A stretch of 9,524 nucleotides of DNA from Cenarchaeum sp. SB0662_bin_33. GTDB taxonomy: Archaea > Thermoproteota > Nitrososphaeria > Nitrososphaerales > Nitrosopumilaceae. The stretch is from NCBI GenBank assembly GCA_009840065.1, contig VXON01000111.1:1-9524 (forward strand). The letters run 5' to 3'. A program made the position numbers and the translations under genes. The notes beneath the pieces are model-generated. The model saw only the letters and a program-made list of their open reading frames with translations, searched no databases and had not been told where the DNA came from. Shown piece after piece: positions 1 through 6,056 of the stretch (position 1 is its first letter; the number at the start of each line of letters is the position of its first letter).

Positions 1-75
1 CGGAATATACACAGGACCATCACTGCTTAATCACACGAAGGCTGTCATTCATGTGAGGGGGGTTGACCTCTTACT

Positions 76-92
76 GAATACGTACCGTATTC
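76..92. repeat. Perfect inverted repeat, 7-bp arms
   Basis: GAATACG at 76-82 and CGTATTC at 86-92 are exact reverse complements separated by the three bases TAC. The element lies about 65 nt upstream of the possible AbrB-like start. It could be an operator or a hairpin in a transcript, but no T-tract follows it, so it does not look like a terminator. The rest of positions 1-155 shows no gene that can be supported. Confidence 0.45.
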
Positions 93-155
93 CTACGGGA
101 TGTTGATTTTTTCACTATCACCAATTGGTAGTAACAAAATTTGTATAATATACTG

Positions 156-316
156 ATGACAACGTGGACAAAAAATGCAACTGAGTTTACGATATCAAGA
201 ATACTGCATCAAGGACAAACTACAGTTACATTCCAAAACCCATGCTAGAATTATTTGAATGCCTGACGTTTAAAATCAAAGACGGTCAGGTAGTTGTCAG
301 CCCAGGTAAAAAGTAG
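156..316 (+). pseudogene. AbrB/SpoVT-like small protein, frameshifted
   Basis: Two short reading frames together look like one small protein. The first starts at the ATG at 156 and reads MTTWTKNATEFTIS before drifting into unconvincing sequence and a TAG. The second, in another frame, becomes protein-like from about 215, reads SYIPKPMLELF and then LTFKIKDGQVVVSPGKK, and ends at the TAG at 314-316. The pattern of an IPKP-type motif followed by a leucine-rich helix and a beta hairpin ending in DGQVVV resembles AbrB/SpoVT-type swapped-hairpin proteins, which are DNA-binding regulators or antitoxins. A single indel between about 200 and 220 would join the halves into a protein of roughly 53 residues. 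The assignment comes from motif appearance only. It could also be a chance pair of ORFs, or an intact gene carrying a sequencing error. Confidence 0.4.
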
Positions 317-366
317 GCTATTCTAGGACATTTGGATAGGCCGGCCCATTTTTGCAAGAAAACCGA

Positions 367-1308
367 CTATTCGTGTAGCCAGCACTTTACCATGCCGTCT
401 GCTGTGGTAAAGTCGGGCGGGTCATTTTGACACTTCTCCATCGCCTCAGGGCACCTGTCAACGAACCTGCATGTGGTCGGAGGAGACAGGAGACTTGGGG
501 GGGTTCCTGATATGTATGATGGCTGTGAACCGTGCAGGCGGGGTATGGATTCTAACAGCTTTTTGGTGTATGGGTGTTGTGAATTGTTATATATGCTCTC
601 AGAAGTACCAAACTCAACCAGCTGACCACCATACATTATGCCTACCTTGTCGGCTATCTCGGATAGTAGCGCGAGATCATGGGTTATGAATAGAAACGAC
701 ATACCTGAGGACTTTAAATCCTTTAACATGTTTATGATTCGAGCCTGTATTAGGACATCTAGGGCCGTGGTAGGCTCATCGGCAATAACCAGACGGGGTT
801 TTAGTAATAATGCCATGGCAATTATTGCCCTCTGCTTCATCCCACCACTCAGTTCGTGCGGGTATCTGCGCAGTATTGATTCTTCCAGATTTACTGCTGC
901 AATAACCTCCGAGACTGCATTGCCTGTATTGCCAACAAAGTTGTGGTGCTGCAGTATCTCGGCGAACTGCTCTTGTATTGTGTATACCGGGTCCAAAGAA
1001 CTCATGGCTCCCTGAAACATCATGGATATCTGCTTCCATCGGTATTTTTGATCAAACTCGGCATCCGGAATGTCGTTTATACTGTGACCATCAAAGATGA
1101 TTGAACCATTAGTTATGCTCCCTCCCGACAAGCTACGCATTATGCCCAAACCCAGCGTACTCTTGCCACATGCGCTCTCGCCCACTATTCCTACAGTCTC
1201 GCCGGCCTCCATGTCGAAACTGGTATGCTCCACAGCATAGACCGGACCTGCCATTGAGTCGTATTGTATGGAGAGATCCCTTACGGAGAGCAGAGTCATA
1301 TTATGCAA
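367..1308 (-). CDS. dppD: Oligopeptide/dipeptide ABC transporter ATP-binding protein (DppD/OppD-like)
   Basis: Cytoplasmic ATPase subunit that would power uptake of peptides or related solutes through a membrane permease pair. All nucleotide-binding motifs are present: Walker A GESACGKST (residues 43-51), Q-loop Gln99, signature LSGGMKQR (153-160), Walker B LVIADEPT (173-180) and the H-loop His210. The C-terminal oligopeptide-transporter tail is also present (CRFVDRCPEAMEKC, residues 280-293) and, with Cys309, supplies four cysteines of the kind that can hold an Fe-S cluster in DppD-type ATPases. The length of 313 residues is normal. The start is the ATG at 1308; an ATG three codons later (1299) is equally possible. 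No permease (DppB/DppC), binding protein or second ATPase (DppF) lies on either side, only decayed DNA, so the gene is orphaned within this window. The family call is firm; the substrate is unknown. Confidence 0.9.
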   Translation of the reverse strand: MHNMTLLSVRDLSIQYDSMAGPVYAVEHTSFDMEAGETVGIVGESACGKSTLGLGIMRSLSGGSITNGSIIFDGHSINDIPDAEFDQKYRWKQISMMFQGAMSSLDPVYTIQEQFAEILQHHNFVGNTGNAVSEVIAAVNLEESILRRYPHELSGGMKQRAIIAMALLLKPRLVIADEPTTALDVLIQARIINMLKDLKSSGMSFLFITHDLALLSEIADKVGIMYGGQLVEFGTSESIYNNSQHPYTKKLLESIPRLHGSQPSYISGTPPSLLSPPTTCRFVDRCPEAMEKCQNDPPDFTTADGMVKCWLHE

Positions 1309-1471
1309 TAAATTTCACATTAATTTTTACCTTTAGCCGAGTGCTGCGTACATACTCAACCTTCTCCCATGATTAGGTCACTGTATAGCCGGCCCCGAGT
1401 GACATCATACTAGGTGGTGTGTCATACCACGATCCCAATAGTCTGTATATGGGGCGATACTGATCCCAGAT
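1309..1471. other. Intergenic, no supported gene
   Basis: This stretch lies upstream of the minus-strand dppD-like gene and would hold its promoter. The first 25 bases are AT-rich (reverse strand AAATTTATTG close to the start codon), but no TATA element at the usual distance of about 26 bases stands out. The remainder is more GC-rich. It holds a copy of the sequence ATAGCCGGCCCC (1385-1396) that resembles ATAGGCCGGCCC at 337-348 on the other side of dppD, but the match is too short to call a repeat. Confidence 0.5.
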
Positions 1472-1645
1472 ATGGGCCAGCTAGCTACACACTGCAATGA
1501 GATGGTCCAACTGTATAGTGTGGTGAACGGCCGGGACGGGACCATAGGCATGTTGTGGTGGGACAATGTTTGCGTGGAGGTCCGGCTAGCGCAGGCTGAG
1601 ACCGAAGTGACGCAGCTCTGTACATATAGTCGGGAGTATAAATAA
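1472..1645 (+). CDS. Small unassigned ORF, 57 residues (possible gene remnant)
   Basis: An ATG at 1472 opens a 57-codon frame ending in TAA at 1643-1645. The frame is already open from 1442. The composition is protein-like: a helical start containing NEMVQLY, a stretch NGRDGTIGMLWWDNVCVEVR that would form beta strands, and an end VTQLCTYSREYK. The GC content is higher than in the AT-rich DNA just downstream, as expected for former or present coding sequence. There is no convincing ribosome binding site and no recognised family. It may be the C-terminal remnant of a larger decayed gene. A longer minus-strand frame overlaps it, but that translation is rich in Ser, Thr and Arg and looks like a shadow. 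Confidence 0.3.
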   Translation: MGQLATHCNEMVQLYSVVNGRDGTIGMLWWDNVCVEVRLAQAETEVTQLCTYSREYK

Positions 1646-1835
1646 CCCCACACGGGTTTGGTGCGTAAATTTGATTTAAGATCATATTGTCCACCGGCAG
1701 CCTAAATAACGTTGGTTCCTTAAGTATTGGATTAAAGAATATAATCTATTTGTTTATAATACTATACGATCTAAATATTTATAATATAATCTTAATACTA
1801 TATAATAAGTAAACACAAAAGACGGGAAGGATACT
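1646..1835. other. AT-rich intergenic stretch before the transposase remnant
   Basis: No gene is visible. From about 1720 the sequence is strongly AT-rich and contains several TATA-like strings (TTTATAATAC, ATTTATAATATAAT, ACTATATAATAAG) that could have served as the promoter of the transposase remnant starting near 1836. Terminal inverted repeats matching the far side of the element could not be found by eye. Confidence 0.4.
1757..1802. repeat. Pair of TAATACTATA direct repeats
   Basis: The decamer TAATACTATA occurs at 1757-1766 and again at 1793-1802, 36 bases apart start to start, in AT-rich DNA just ahead of the transposase remnant. The low complexity of the region makes coincidence possible. 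Confidence 0.35.
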
Positions 1836-2721
1836 ATGAGGCAGCTAGGGAGACCAAGGTACCTCATATGCAAAAGACTCTGATATATATGAGAACCCGG
1901 CCCGTATATCAGATTAAACATACATGGCAGACCTCCCATCCGCTCCAAGGAAAAACTGACCTCTGGATGTTGGCCGATAACAAGACATACTGTCAAACTG
2001 AATCTGATATGAGTACGCCTTGGAGTCACAAACCCACCCTAGATTATGGCACGCTGGTCAGACACACGCAGACTATCCCTCCCAACTGGCTGTATACAAT
2101 ACTAACAGAGACCGCACGTCGCTGTCTGATCAGGGCCGGAGATACAACTACCTCTCTAGAAATCGACAGTAGTGGGGTGGAGACAAGTAGGTTGAGCGGC
2201 CCAGCATCAGGATTTTGTCCAGACACACCAAAAGACATACTTACAGTACCGTATGGTAGCCATTTTGGGTCTACAGATAGCGTTGTCTGCAGTGGGAACA
2301 CCGTGTTATGTCAACGATACTATAATGCTATATAATATCAGGCATCACGAATTCCATCTGAAGGGCAGGTGGGTTAACACTGATCGTGTACATAATTCAG
2401 ACCAAAACTGCCAAGGGAATGATATTAGGCAGCAAGCAGAGGCAGGATGCCATCAACCGTTCCAAACCCAGCAGAAGAAAGGCTGCCACGCTGTTCAACC
2501 CAAATAAATATGCTCTAAGCGATACAATAGAGGGAATATTCGGGGCCGAAGAGACCCGAGGACACCAAGTATACTACAGGTTCGTCGGTGACGACAACAG
2601 AAAGCGGTTCGCCAAGTGGAGGGTCATATCTTAGAACATAATGGTGCTCAATCGGTTCCGCTGGGCCAACCACCTAGGCATACCGATACCCTCGTATGGG
2701 GCCCTACCGAAGGCGGTGTAA
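1836..2721 (+). pseudogene. DDE transposase (IS4/IS5-like), multiply frameshifted
   Basis: A decayed transposase of roughly 290 codons can be followed through all three plus-strand frames. The ATG at 1836 gives MRQLGRPRYLICKRL and then a stop. The frame starting at 1882 gives DIYENPARISD, a TAA, and TYMADLPSAP. The frame open from 1868 becomes convincing after about 1950 (KTDLWMLADNKTYCQTESD) and contains the first catalytic Asp in IDSSGVET (GAC 2165-2167). The frame from 2253 carries LQIALSAVGTPCYVNDT and the second Asp in VNTDR (GAT 2382-2384). The last frame from about 2412 carries KGMILGSKQRQDAIN and the catalytic Glu in DTIEGIFGAEET (GAG 2530-2532). It is then cut by TAG at 2632-2634, probably a former TGG, after which NIMVLNRFRWANHLGI continues to a TAA at 2719-2721. 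At least four frame changes and internal stops make it non-functional. The family level (IS4 versus IS5 group) is uncertain. Confidence 0.72.
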
Positions 2722-2725
2722 GATA

Positions 2726-2770
2726 CTGCCAGTTGGACTTGCGCACAAGTCTCTGCTAAAAACTTGGCAG
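2726..2770. repeat. Nested inverted repeat / hairpin after the transposase remnant
   Basis: The outer arms CTGCCAGTT (2726-2734) and AACTTGGCAG (2761-2770) are complementary except for one bulged base. Inside lies a perfect hairpin, GACTTG (2736-2741) with loop CGCA and CAAGTC (2746-2751). The element begins five bases after the transposase stop and ends about 90 bases before lysW. It could be the right end of the insertion element, a transcript-stabilising or terminating hairpin, or a leader structure for the lysW operon. It does not fold as a tRNA. Confidence 0.45.
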
Positions 2771-2827
2771 GACTGGTTCTGATGGGCAGTGGAGAATTAC
2801 GTACCAATCCTGAGAAATCACATAAGG

Positions 2828-2836
2828 TAATTAAGA
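2828..2836 (+). promoter_or_regulatory. Candidate TATA box for the lysW operon
   Basis: TAATTAAGA is centred about 27 bases before the lysW ATG. In archaea this spacing would place the transcription start at or next to the start codon, giving a leaderless mRNA. That agrees with the absence of a Shine-Dalgarno sequence before lysW. The match to a strong TATA box is only moderate. Confidence 0.35.
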
Positions 2837-2858
2837 GCCACAATAAAACACTTACAGT

Positions 2859-3026
2859 ATGACCAGTTGTATTGAATGTGATGCAGATATACCCATACTC
2901 ACCGATGCCTTGGAAGGAGAGATTGTTACATGCGCCGACTGCGGTGCAAGCTTTGAGCTGACCGTCAGTTCAGGCTCGTTTAGTCTCAAACCCGCCCAAA
3001 CGGTAGGCGAGGATTGGGGACAGTGA
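2859..3026 (+). CDS. lysW: LysW-type amino-group carrier protein with C-terminal Gln
   Basis: Small acidic carrier protein of 55 residues. In LysW-dependent lysine/arginine synthesis the substrate amino group is linked to the side chain of the carrier's C-terminal glutamate, which protects it while later enzymes act. The sequence shows an N-terminal zinc ribbon with two cysteine pairs (CIEC at residues 4-7 and CADC at 25-28, followed by GASFEL) and the family's C-terminal signature GEDWG. The last residue here is Gln (CAG 3021-3023, then TGA) instead of the expected Glu, so the usual attachment carboxylate is missing as encoded. The gene is first in an operon and its stop overlaps the likely GTG start of lysX (GTGA). 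The family call is strong; the effect of the Gln is an open question. Confidence 0.9.
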   Translation: MTSCIECDADIPILTDALEGEIVTCADCGASFELTVSSGSFSLKPAQTVGEDWGQ

Positions 3027-3871
3027 ATCCTGACATAACCATACTTTACGATACTATAAGGTGGGAAGAGAAGGCCTTGCTAGCGACTGCAAAAGAGATG
3101 GGTATATCTGCTAGTATGGTAAACTGCAAGGGATTGCATCTGGATTTGGAGGATGAGCCAGACATGTTTGGTGTGGTACTACAAAGATGTGTCAGTTATT
3201 ATAGAAACGTCCATTCCACAGCAGCTCTAGAGGGTATGGGTGTTGATGTAATCAACTGTCACAAGACCGGAGTGCTGGCCGGCAACAAGTTATACTCCCA
3301 TATGCTGCTTAAAAATGCCGGCGTACCGACACCAAAAGCATGCGTCTCGTTTTCGCAGGAGGCTGCATTGCAGGCGCTGGATAAGATTGGCTATCCCGCT
3401 GTAATAAAACCAACCGTGGGCAGCTGGGGTCGACTGATATCAAAGATAAATGATCCAGAGATTGCGGGCAGCATACTAGAGAGTCGGGAGAGCATGTATC
3501 CGATATATCAGATACACTACATTGAAGAGTTTGTGAGACGGCCTCCAAGGGATATTCGTGCCATAATGGTGGGAGATGAAATAGTAGCTGCAATATATCG
3601 CACCTCACATGATAACATGTGGAAGACCAATACGGCTCTGGGCGGGACCGCTGATCCGTGTCCTGTAACCCCCGAGATGGAGGAGATGTGCATAAAAGCA
3701 TCACATGCCGTACATGGACAGATAGTTGGTGTTGACTTAATGGAGAGTGATGATGGATTAATGGTACACGAGGTAAACAACACCACTGAATTTAAAAACA
3801 CTGCTCGAGTTACCGGCATTGACATAGCTGGAGCCATGATAAAATACACCATACAGAGGGCCAGGGGATGA
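3023..3871 (+). CDS. lysX: LysX/ArgX family ATP-grasp ligase acting on LysW
   Basis: ATP-dependent ligase that joins the amino group of alpha-aminoadipate (LysX, lysine route) or glutamate (ArgX, arginine route) to the C terminus of LysW. The 282-residue sequence begins ITILYDTIRWEEKAL, typical of this family. It has the ATP-grasp lysine segment AVIKPTVGSWGR (about residues 126-137) and the metal-binding HEVNNTTEFKN (about 249-259), close to the NHTMEFKN-type motif of known LysX. The GTG at 3023 is preferred as the start because it overlaps the lysW stop as GTGA and starts right before the conserved first strand. A TTG at 3014 would add only three residues. The gene ends in an ATGA overlap with lysK. 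Lysine versus arginine specificity, or both, cannot be settled by eye. Confidence 0.9.
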   Translation: MNPDITILYDTIRWEEKALLATAKEMGISASMVNCKGLHLDLEDEPDMFGVVLQRCVSYYRNVHSTAALEGMGVDVINCHKTGVLAGNKLYSHMLLKNAGVPTPKACVSFSQEAALQALDKIGYPAVIKPTVGSWGRLISKINDPEIAGSILESRESMYPIYQIHYIEEFVRRPPRDIRAIMVGDEIVAAIYRTSHDNMWKTNTALGGTADPCPVTPEMEEMCIKASHAVHGQIVGVDLMESDDGLMVHEVNNTTEFKNTARVTGIDIAGAMIKYTIQRARG

Positions 3872-4998
3872 AGAACGGCGTTAACGTAAATCAAAAATAC
3901 GTAACCAAGATGCTTGAAAAGGCATTACGTCTGTATACGCCCTCACTAAGCGAGCGTCCCATGACAGAATTTTTGGCTGAAAAGTGTGATGATTTGGGAT
4001 TTCATGATATTCGTATAGATGGTGTCGGCAATGTCATAGCCACAAAGGGTTCCGGTTCACCCACAACAATATTGTGCGGCCACATGGACACCGTTCCCGG
4101 CAAAATCCGGGTTCGCAGGGATGGTGACATACTGTATGGTCGTGGTGCTTCGGATGCCAAGGCGCCCCTGATGGCCATGCTGTTTGCTGCAGCATCCGCA
4201 TGTGATGGTAAAGGAACCGTGATATTTGTGGGCGCCGTGGATGAGGAGGGTAACGCCACGGGAATCAAAAACCTAGTCAAAAAGAGAATGAATGTGGATT
4301 ATGCTGTATTTGGCGAGCCTAGCAGACTGGACCAGGTTACAATAGCCTATAAGGGCAGATTGGCCATCAGTCTGCGCGTCGATGTAAAGGATAGCTCTCA
4401 TGCCAGCGCGCCATGGTTATCAAAGAATGCTATAGAAGAGACCGCACACTTTACATCAAAACTAAAGAATGCCCTGGAAGCCAGGCATGCTGATAGCCGT
4501 AGCATGCAGATGACTGCTGCAATAACCGAGATTCGAGGAGGTTCCAGCCATAATGTCACCCCACAGGAGTGTACTGCCACCATGGATATACGTATACCCG
4601 TCACCACCAACTGCAAAATGATTGAAGAGAAGATATCCGATCTTGTTCGAAGCATAAGCGAGGAACGTGATGTTGAGGTATTCTATTCGATACTAGATGA
4701 GACCGAACCCTTTGAGGCGCCGCACAACTCGCCTCTGGTACGAGCCTTTACGTTGGGAATAATCGAGTGTGAGGGGCGCAGGCCCACATTGATAAGAAAG
4801 ACCGGCACGGGCGATATGAATGTCATGGGAAGCAGATGGGGTATACCGGTCATAACATATGGCCCCGGCGATCCACACGCATCACATACGGTAAACGAGA
4901 GCGTGTCGGTATCAGAGTACCTTAGAGGAATAGAGGTCATCAAAAAATCACTAGCCCACCTGAAGAGACTCCATGACAAAAAACAGGCCACAAAATAA
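3868..4998 (+). CDS. lysK: LysK-type [LysW]-lysine/ornithine hydrolase (M20 metallopeptidase)
   Basis: Zinc- or cobalt-dependent hydrolase that releases lysine or ornithine from LysW in the last step of the pathway. M20-family residues are visible in order: CGHMDTVPG (His72, Asp74), GRGASDAK with the bridging metal Asp96, DEEGN (catalytic Glu126 and metal Glu127), GEPSRLD (Glu150), a dimerisation-domain His in SSHAS (178), and the C-terminal metal His340 in HTVNES. The length of 376 residues is slightly longer than typical LysK because of a short N-terminal run before the first helix. The ATG at 3868 overlaps the lysX stop, which supports it as the start. Sitting directly behind lysW and lysX separates it from related M20 enzymes such as succinyl-diaminopimelate desuccinylase. 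The intermediate enzymes LysZ, LysY and LysJ are not in this window. Confidence 0.88.
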   Translation: MKNGVNVNQKYVTKMLEKALRLYTPSLSERPMTEFLAEKCDDLGFHDIRIDGVGNVIATKGSGSPTTILCGHMDTVPGKIRVRRDGDILYGRGASDAKAPLMAMLFAAASACDGKGTVIFVGAVDEEGNATGIKNLVKKRMNVDYAVFGEPSRLDQVTIAYKGRLAISLRVDVKDSSHASAPWLSKNAIEETAHFTSKLKNALEARHADSRSMQMTAAITEIRGGSSHNVTPQECTATMDIRIPVTTNCKMIEEKISDLVRSISEERDVEVFYSILDETEPFEAPHNSPLVRAFTLGIIECEGRRPTLIRKTGTGDMNVMGSRWGIPVITYGPGDPHASHTVNESVSVSEYLRGIEVIKKSLAHLKRLHDKKQATK

Positions 4999-6026
4999 TG
5001 TTGCATATAGTGGGACTGGGCATAACTGATGACTCTATACCCTCTAACATCCGAAACATAATGCAAAATGCTGACGTAGTATATCTTGAGACATTTACCA
5101 GCCCTGATATCAATACCTCGGAGATAAGGCGGATATGTCCAAAACTACAGATGGCTCCTCGGTGGATGGTAGAGGATGGGCGCCGCATACTGAAAGAGTC
5201 TGAAAAAAAAGATGTAGTCTTAGCATCATATGGAGACCCATTGGTGGCCACCACTCATACTGATTTGAGGGTGCGCGCTGTGCAAAGTGATATACCTGTG
5301 AATGTAGTGCATGGTCCCTCTGCAATAACAATATTAGTCGGTGAGTGTGGCCTGCACCACTACATGATGGGCCGCATGGTTACAGTCATGAGTGAGGACA
5401 CACTACTGGAGACACCATACATGGCATCATACCGAAACGCAGCATTGGGCAATCATACACTGCTACTGTTGGAGTATAATCAAGACACAGACTTCTTTCT
5501 AGGGGCGAATGCTGCACTAAAAAAACTATCCAATGCTGAGAAGAGTTATAGACGTGGCGTATTTGCGCCCGACAGCTACTGCATGGTCGCATGCCGCATT
5601 GGAACAAAAAAACAACTTGTAGTATCCGGCAGAGTCTCAAGTCTTGAAGGGTACAACTTTGGTGACCCGCCCCACTCCATCATACTTACTGGAAGACTAC
5701 ACTTTACTGAATGTGATGCCATACGCGCATTAACAACATGCGTGGACAATCCCCCTGAAGGTCATACCATAAAGAGCATATCCAGACAGATGATTGAAAA
5801 GTACACACCAATGATACAAAAATCCATTCAGAATATTACCGGCTACTCTGACGGCGAAAACATGGTAATACAGAATGCCATATCATACATACAGGATGCT
5901 CAGGCAGCTTTGGAGAAGGGCCAGGATGAGGTTGCCGTGCTATCCATTGGCTATGCTGATGGGTTAATAGATGCATTACGCATGTCCCAGGGCATGGATC
6001 CCGGTTCCCTAGACCCGAAAATATAA
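4998..6026 (+). CDS. dph5: Diphthine synthase with C-terminal DUF357-like domain
   Basis: SAM-dependent methyltransferase that trimethylates the modified histidine of elongation factor 2 during diphthamide synthesis. The N-terminal part (about residues 1-250) has the tetrapyrrole-methylase fold signatures of Dph5: LHIVGLGITDD at the start, ADVVYLETFTS (25-35), the SAM-binding ASYGDPLVATTHTDL and HGPSAIT. At 342 residues it is longer than the roughly 260 of most archaeal homologues. The extra C-terminal part (about 262-330) is a helical segment with SRQMIEKYTPMIQKSI, AISYIQDAQAALEKG and IGYADGLIDALR, which resembles the small archaeal DUF357 domain. Its function is unknown. The start ATG overlaps the lysK stop by one base (TAATG), so translation is probably coupled. 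There is no obvious metabolic link to the lys genes. Confidence 0.9.
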   Translation: MLHIVGLGITDDSIPSNIRNIMQNADVVYLETFTSPDINTSEIRRICPKLQMAPRWMVEDGRRILKESEKKDVVLASYGDPLVATTHTDLRVRAVQSDIPVNVVHGPSAITILVGECGLHHYMMGRMVTVMSEDTLLETPYMASYRNAALGNHTLLLLEYNQDTDFFLGANAALKKLSNAEKSYRRGVFAPDSYCMVACRIGTKKQLVVSGRVSSLEGYNFGDPPHSIILTGRLHFTECDAIRALTTCVDNPPEGHTIKSISRQMIEKYTPMIQKSIQNITGYSDGENMVIQNAISYIQDAQAALEKGQDEVAVLSIGYADGLIDALRMSQGMDPGSLDPKI

Positions 6027-6056
6027 TATTCCAAAAAATTATCCACTACTACACGT

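Noticed and set aside
1..120. Minus-strand fragment reading NPPHMNDSLRVIKQ followed by a stop and, in another frame, GPVYIP
   Set aside because: It faintly recalls the end of IS4-type transposases, but the match is too short, spans a stop and a frame change, and runs off the window edge.
638..1015. 125-codon plus-strand ORF opposite dppD
   Set aside because: Shadow frame; the minus strand carries all ABC ATPase motifs.
337..1396. ATAGGCCGGCCC (337-348) and ATAGCCGGCCCC (1385-1396) as repeats flanking dppD
   Set aside because: About 12 bases with a shift in the G/C run, in direct orientation; too short and of low complexity to claim an insertion scar.
1868..2335. 155-codon plus-strand ORF as an intact gene
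   Set aside because: Its start is arbitrary; only the middle part is transposase-like and the homology leaves this frame on both sides, so it is part of the pseudogene at 1836-2721.
2386..2634. 82-codon ORF as an intact small protein
   Set aside because: It begins inside the transposase remnant, contains its catalytic Glu and ends at a nonsense codon with homology-like sequence continuing beyond.
3309..3894. Minus-strand ORFs of 131 and 125 codons opposite lysX
   Set aside because: Shadow frames of an ATP-grasp ligase with clear motifs; no independent signals.
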